This document shows positions 7,308 to 8,624 of a DNA stretch of 8,624 nucleotides, piece after piece; the first letter of the stretch is position 1, and each line of letters opens with the position of its first letter. The stretch is from an uncultured Clostridia bacterium (lineage in GTDB: Bacteria > Bacillota > Clostridia > Lachnospirales > CAG-274), in the NCBI GenBank assembly GCA_946630405.1, contig CAMOYW010000023.1:1-8624 (forward strand). Direction: 5' to 3'. A model generated the notes under the pieces. The model worked only from the letters and a program-made list of their open reading frames with translations. It did not search any database and was not told the DNA's origin. Position numbers and translations under genes: made by a program.

Positions 7308-7356
7308 GATCCCCTTGGAGCAGTTTCATATTTCTGTTCTGAGGGGATCTTGTTTG
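7308..7356 (+). terminator. Long stem-loop terminator after the seven-gene cluster
   Basis: The left arm GATCCCCTTGGAGCAG (7308-7323) pairs with 7334-7349 around a 10-nt loop, giving a 16-bp stem with three G-U pairs, followed by TTGTTT (7350-7355). On the minus strand the three G-U pairs become A-C mismatches, so the structure favours plus-strand RNA. The T tract is interrupted, which lowers confidence in simple intrinsic termination. It may also block read-through from the convergent gene, whose stop is at 7378, using only the 8-bp outer stem. Confidence 0.68.
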
Positions 7357-7377
7357 ATATGGTTGACGGTTACGTGT

Positions 7378-8454
7378 TTACCTTACGGTTATCGTAAATT
7401 GAACCTTTTCGTTGGTGTTGCTGTTTTCGCAGAGGATGTTGGTTGTTCCTTTGCTTATAGCTGTTATCTCACCGTTATAAAGTCTTGCAACCGATTTATC
7501 GTAGCTTGTTATGTCGTATCTTGATATTCTTTCGTCAAGATAGCTCTCTATGTCTATGCTGTTGCCTGCCTTTATGCTTAATTCAACGGCGTTGTAGTTT
7601 TTGTTTACCTTTACGTTGAAGCGGTAGTTTGTGCTTCCGTTTGCCTTTATTGTTGTCGTTCCCGTACTCTTTGCGGTGATGATACCGTCCGATACTCTGC
7701 ATACGCTCTTGTCGCTTACGCTCCACTCGTATCTGGCGGGATCCTTTGCAAGGTAACCGCTTATATCTACGTTGTCATCGGGATTTAAGTATATGTCTAT
7801 GCTCTCGTAATTATTCTTTATTGAGGAAGAAGCTTTTGATACCTTGGCGGGTGTTGCGGACTCGTTGCTGTTTACGCTTACATAGAATGTGTAGTTGTAG
7901 CCGTTGTAATCGGAGTATGCCTTGATCTCGGCTGTGCCTGCCTTTACGCCTCTTACTACGCCGTAGCTTGTTACGGTCGCTACACTTTTGCGTCTGCTTT
8001 CCCATTTGTAATCGTCTGCATTTCCCGCAACATACTGTGCAAGATTTTTCTTGTCGCCTGCGTATAAGGTTATGTCTTTAGATTTGTTGTAAGCGGCTTT
8101 TTTTACGTAGCTTGATTCTGTTACGGTAATATCAAATACAACTGTTTCGTCATAGCTTATAGCGGCTATTTGTGTATATCCGGGGTTGTTTGCATATATT
8201 ACTGTATCTCTGTCGGTGCTTGCAACGTGCTTGTTGTCGATCTTCCATTCATACATGCGTCCTTCAAATGAAAGGTAAGGGTATACATTGGCTGTGTCGC
8301 CTTCTTCAATATTTAAGCTTACTCTTCTTTCGTAAGTATAGTCGGACATATATACGTCGTCAAGTATATCTGCATGTGCGGGTATGTAAGCGGCACTTAA
8401 AAATGTTGCCGATATGAGTAAAGATGTCATTATTTTTGCTGCTGTATTTTTCAT
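7378..8454 (-). CDS. Secreted protein with four divergent Ig-like (Big_2-type) repeats
   Basis: A 358-residue exported protein. Residues 1-28 form a signal peptide (basic start, hydrophobic core, likely cleavage after AHA). The rest is four bacterial Ig-like repeats of about 65-70 residues, near 45-112, 127-195, 219-284 and 290-358. Each shows the pattern: hydrophobic strand, Gly/Asp turn, 'YL' or 'YV', a short loop, 'YxW', 'KSVA.V', 'G.I.a.s.Gtt.I', final strand. Examples are KSVATV (156-161), DKSVCRV (248-254) and DKSVARL (319-325). The tryptophan of 'YxW' is present in repeats 1-3 (W70, W151, W245) but replaced in repeat 4. A Ser/Ala/Lys-rich linker lies near 196-215. No LPXTG, transmembrane anchor, SLH or catalytic domain is seen, so it is probably released or held non-covalently. 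ATG 8454 has AAGGAG 8 nt upstream. The function is unknown; adhesion or cell-wall interaction is only a family-based guess. Confidence 0.88.
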   Translation of the reverse strand: MKNTAAKIMTSLLISATFLSAAYIPAHADILDDVYMSDYTYERRVSLNIEEGDTANVYPYLSFEGRMYEWKIDNKHVASTDRDTVIYANNPGYTQIAAISYDETVVFDITVTESSYVKKAAYNKSKDITLYAGDKKNLAQYVAGNADDYKWESRRKSVATVTSYGVVRGVKAGTAEIKAYSDYNGYNYTFYVSVNSNESATPAKVSKASSSIKNNYESIDIYLNPDDNVDISGYLAKDPARYEWSVSDKSVCRVSDGIITAKSTGTTTIKANGSTNYRFNVKVNKNYNAVELSIKAGNSIDIESYLDERISRYDITSYDKSVARLYNGEITAISKGTTNILCENSNTNEKVQFTITVR

Positions 8455-8503
8455 GGTGATTTCTCCTTTATATTTAAAGTGGTTTGTTGTTTGTTATGTC
8501 AAC

Positions 8504-8537
8504 ATTCTACACCATGATTAGTCACAGAAGCGTCACA
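8504..8537 (-). promoter_or_regulatory. Candidate activator-dependent promoter of the Ig-like gene
   Basis: On the minus strand two TGTGAC hexamers (8537-8532 and 8526-8521) are 5 bp apart (period 11 bp). They end 11 bp before a TAGAAT -10 box (8509-8504), and there is no good -35. This is the layout known for PhoB/PhoP-type response regulator sites, where the repeat replaces the -35. Transcription would start near 8497, giving a leader of about 40 nt with the ribosome binding site. The layout is seen directly; the regulator class is inferred. Confidence 0.5.
8521..8537. repeat. Direct repeat GTCACA-N5-GTCACA
   Basis: Two identical hexamers at 8521-8526 and 8532-8537 (plus-strand reading), spaced one helical turn apart. 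They are direct, not inverted, so they do not form a CRP-type palindrome despite the TGTGA half-site. Confidence 0.6.
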
Positions 8538-8567
8538 AAAAAGACTGCGAAATTTCGCAGCCTTTTT
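8538..8567. terminator. Bidirectional intrinsic terminator
   Basis: The perfect palindrome CTGCGAAATTTCGCAG (8545-8560) is flanked by an A tract on the left (8537-8542) and a T tract on the right (8563-8567). Apart from one mismatch (8544/8561), the arms extend as A-T pairs. On the minus strand the stem is followed by TCTTTTTT, 5 bp after the stop of the gene at the right edge, so it mainly ends that gene's transcript before the Ig-like promoter. Confidence 0.88.
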
Positions 8568-8571
8568 AAGC

Positions 8572-8624
8572 TTATCGGCTTTCGCCGTATTTGATATCCC
8601 TGTTTATATCGAACAGGTCAAGTT
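8572..8624 (-). CDS. C-terminal end of a minus-strand gene (5' part beyond window)
   Basis: Sixteen codons are readable, ending LDLFDINRDIKYGESR and a TAA at 8574-8572. Of the three minus-strand frames this is the only one that stays open to the edge and stops directly before a strong terminator; one of the others hits a stop at once and the third after six codons. The fragment is too short to identify the product. Confidence 0.55.
   Translation of the reverse strand, partial: LDLFDINRDIKYGESR

Noticed and set aside
7306..7524. Plus-strand open frame of 72 codons starting beside the long hairpin
   Set aside because: It has no ribosome binding site, its start lies at the hairpin and most of it is antisense to the Ig-like gene.
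8473..8502. TTGACA (8502-8497) with TTTAAA (8478-8473) as the Ig-like gene promoter
   Set aside because: The consensus -35 is tempting, but transcription would start at about 8466, inside the ribosome binding site, leaving no usable leader.
8521..8537. CRP-type site suggested by TGTGA half-sites
   Set aside because: The half-sites are direct repeats, whereas a CRP site needs an inverted TCACA.

Overview
The window looks like chromosomal DNA from an anaerobic Firmicute of the class Clostridia, possibly Ruminococcaceae/Oscillospiraceae. The grounds are strong AGGAGG-type ribosome binding sites, GTG and TTG starts next to ATG, heavy use of ATA and AGA codons, moderate GC, tightly packed co-directional genes, and the adjacent dprA-topA pair common in Firmicutes. 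The genus is an inference and cannot be fixed from the sequence alone. I see no mobile element, CRISPR array, rRNA or tRNA.

Layout. Positions 1-447 (minus strand) hold most of a DJ-1/PfpI family gene that runs off the left edge. A short intergenic region (448-530) carries two divergent promoters whose -10 boxes overlap. From the plus-strand promoter a tight cluster of seven genes runs to 7214: a CYTH-domain phosphatase-like protein, a DUF1275 (YoaK-like) membrane protein, DprA, DNA topoisomerase I (TopA), an OGG1-type 8-oxoguanine DNA glycosylase/lyase, a YihY/BrkB-like membrane protein and a glyoxalase-II-like metallo-beta-lactamase-fold hydrolase. Junctions are overlaps of 4-11 bp or gaps of about 5-11 bp, so one transcript is likely. 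A long hairpin (7308-7349) follows in the convergent gap.

From 8454 back to 7378 (minus strand) lies a secreted protein made of four divergent bacterial Ig-like (Big_2) repeats. Upstream of it are a candidate activator-type promoter with an 11-bp-period direct repeat, a near-perfect bidirectional terminator (8538-8567) and the last 16 codons of another minus-strand gene at the right edge.

How the genes fit together. DprA (single-strand DNA handling in transformation), TopA (relaxing negative supercoils) and the glycosylase (oxidised guanine repair) form a DNA-maintenance core. The flanking membrane and hydrolase genes have no evident pathway link to it. The DJ-1 protein (oxidative or carbonyl stress) on the opposite strand shares the control region. 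No new biological system is evident. The most useful leads are the overlapping divergent promoters, the response-regulator-like repeat upstream of the Ig-like gene, and the unusual repeat architecture of that secreted protein.
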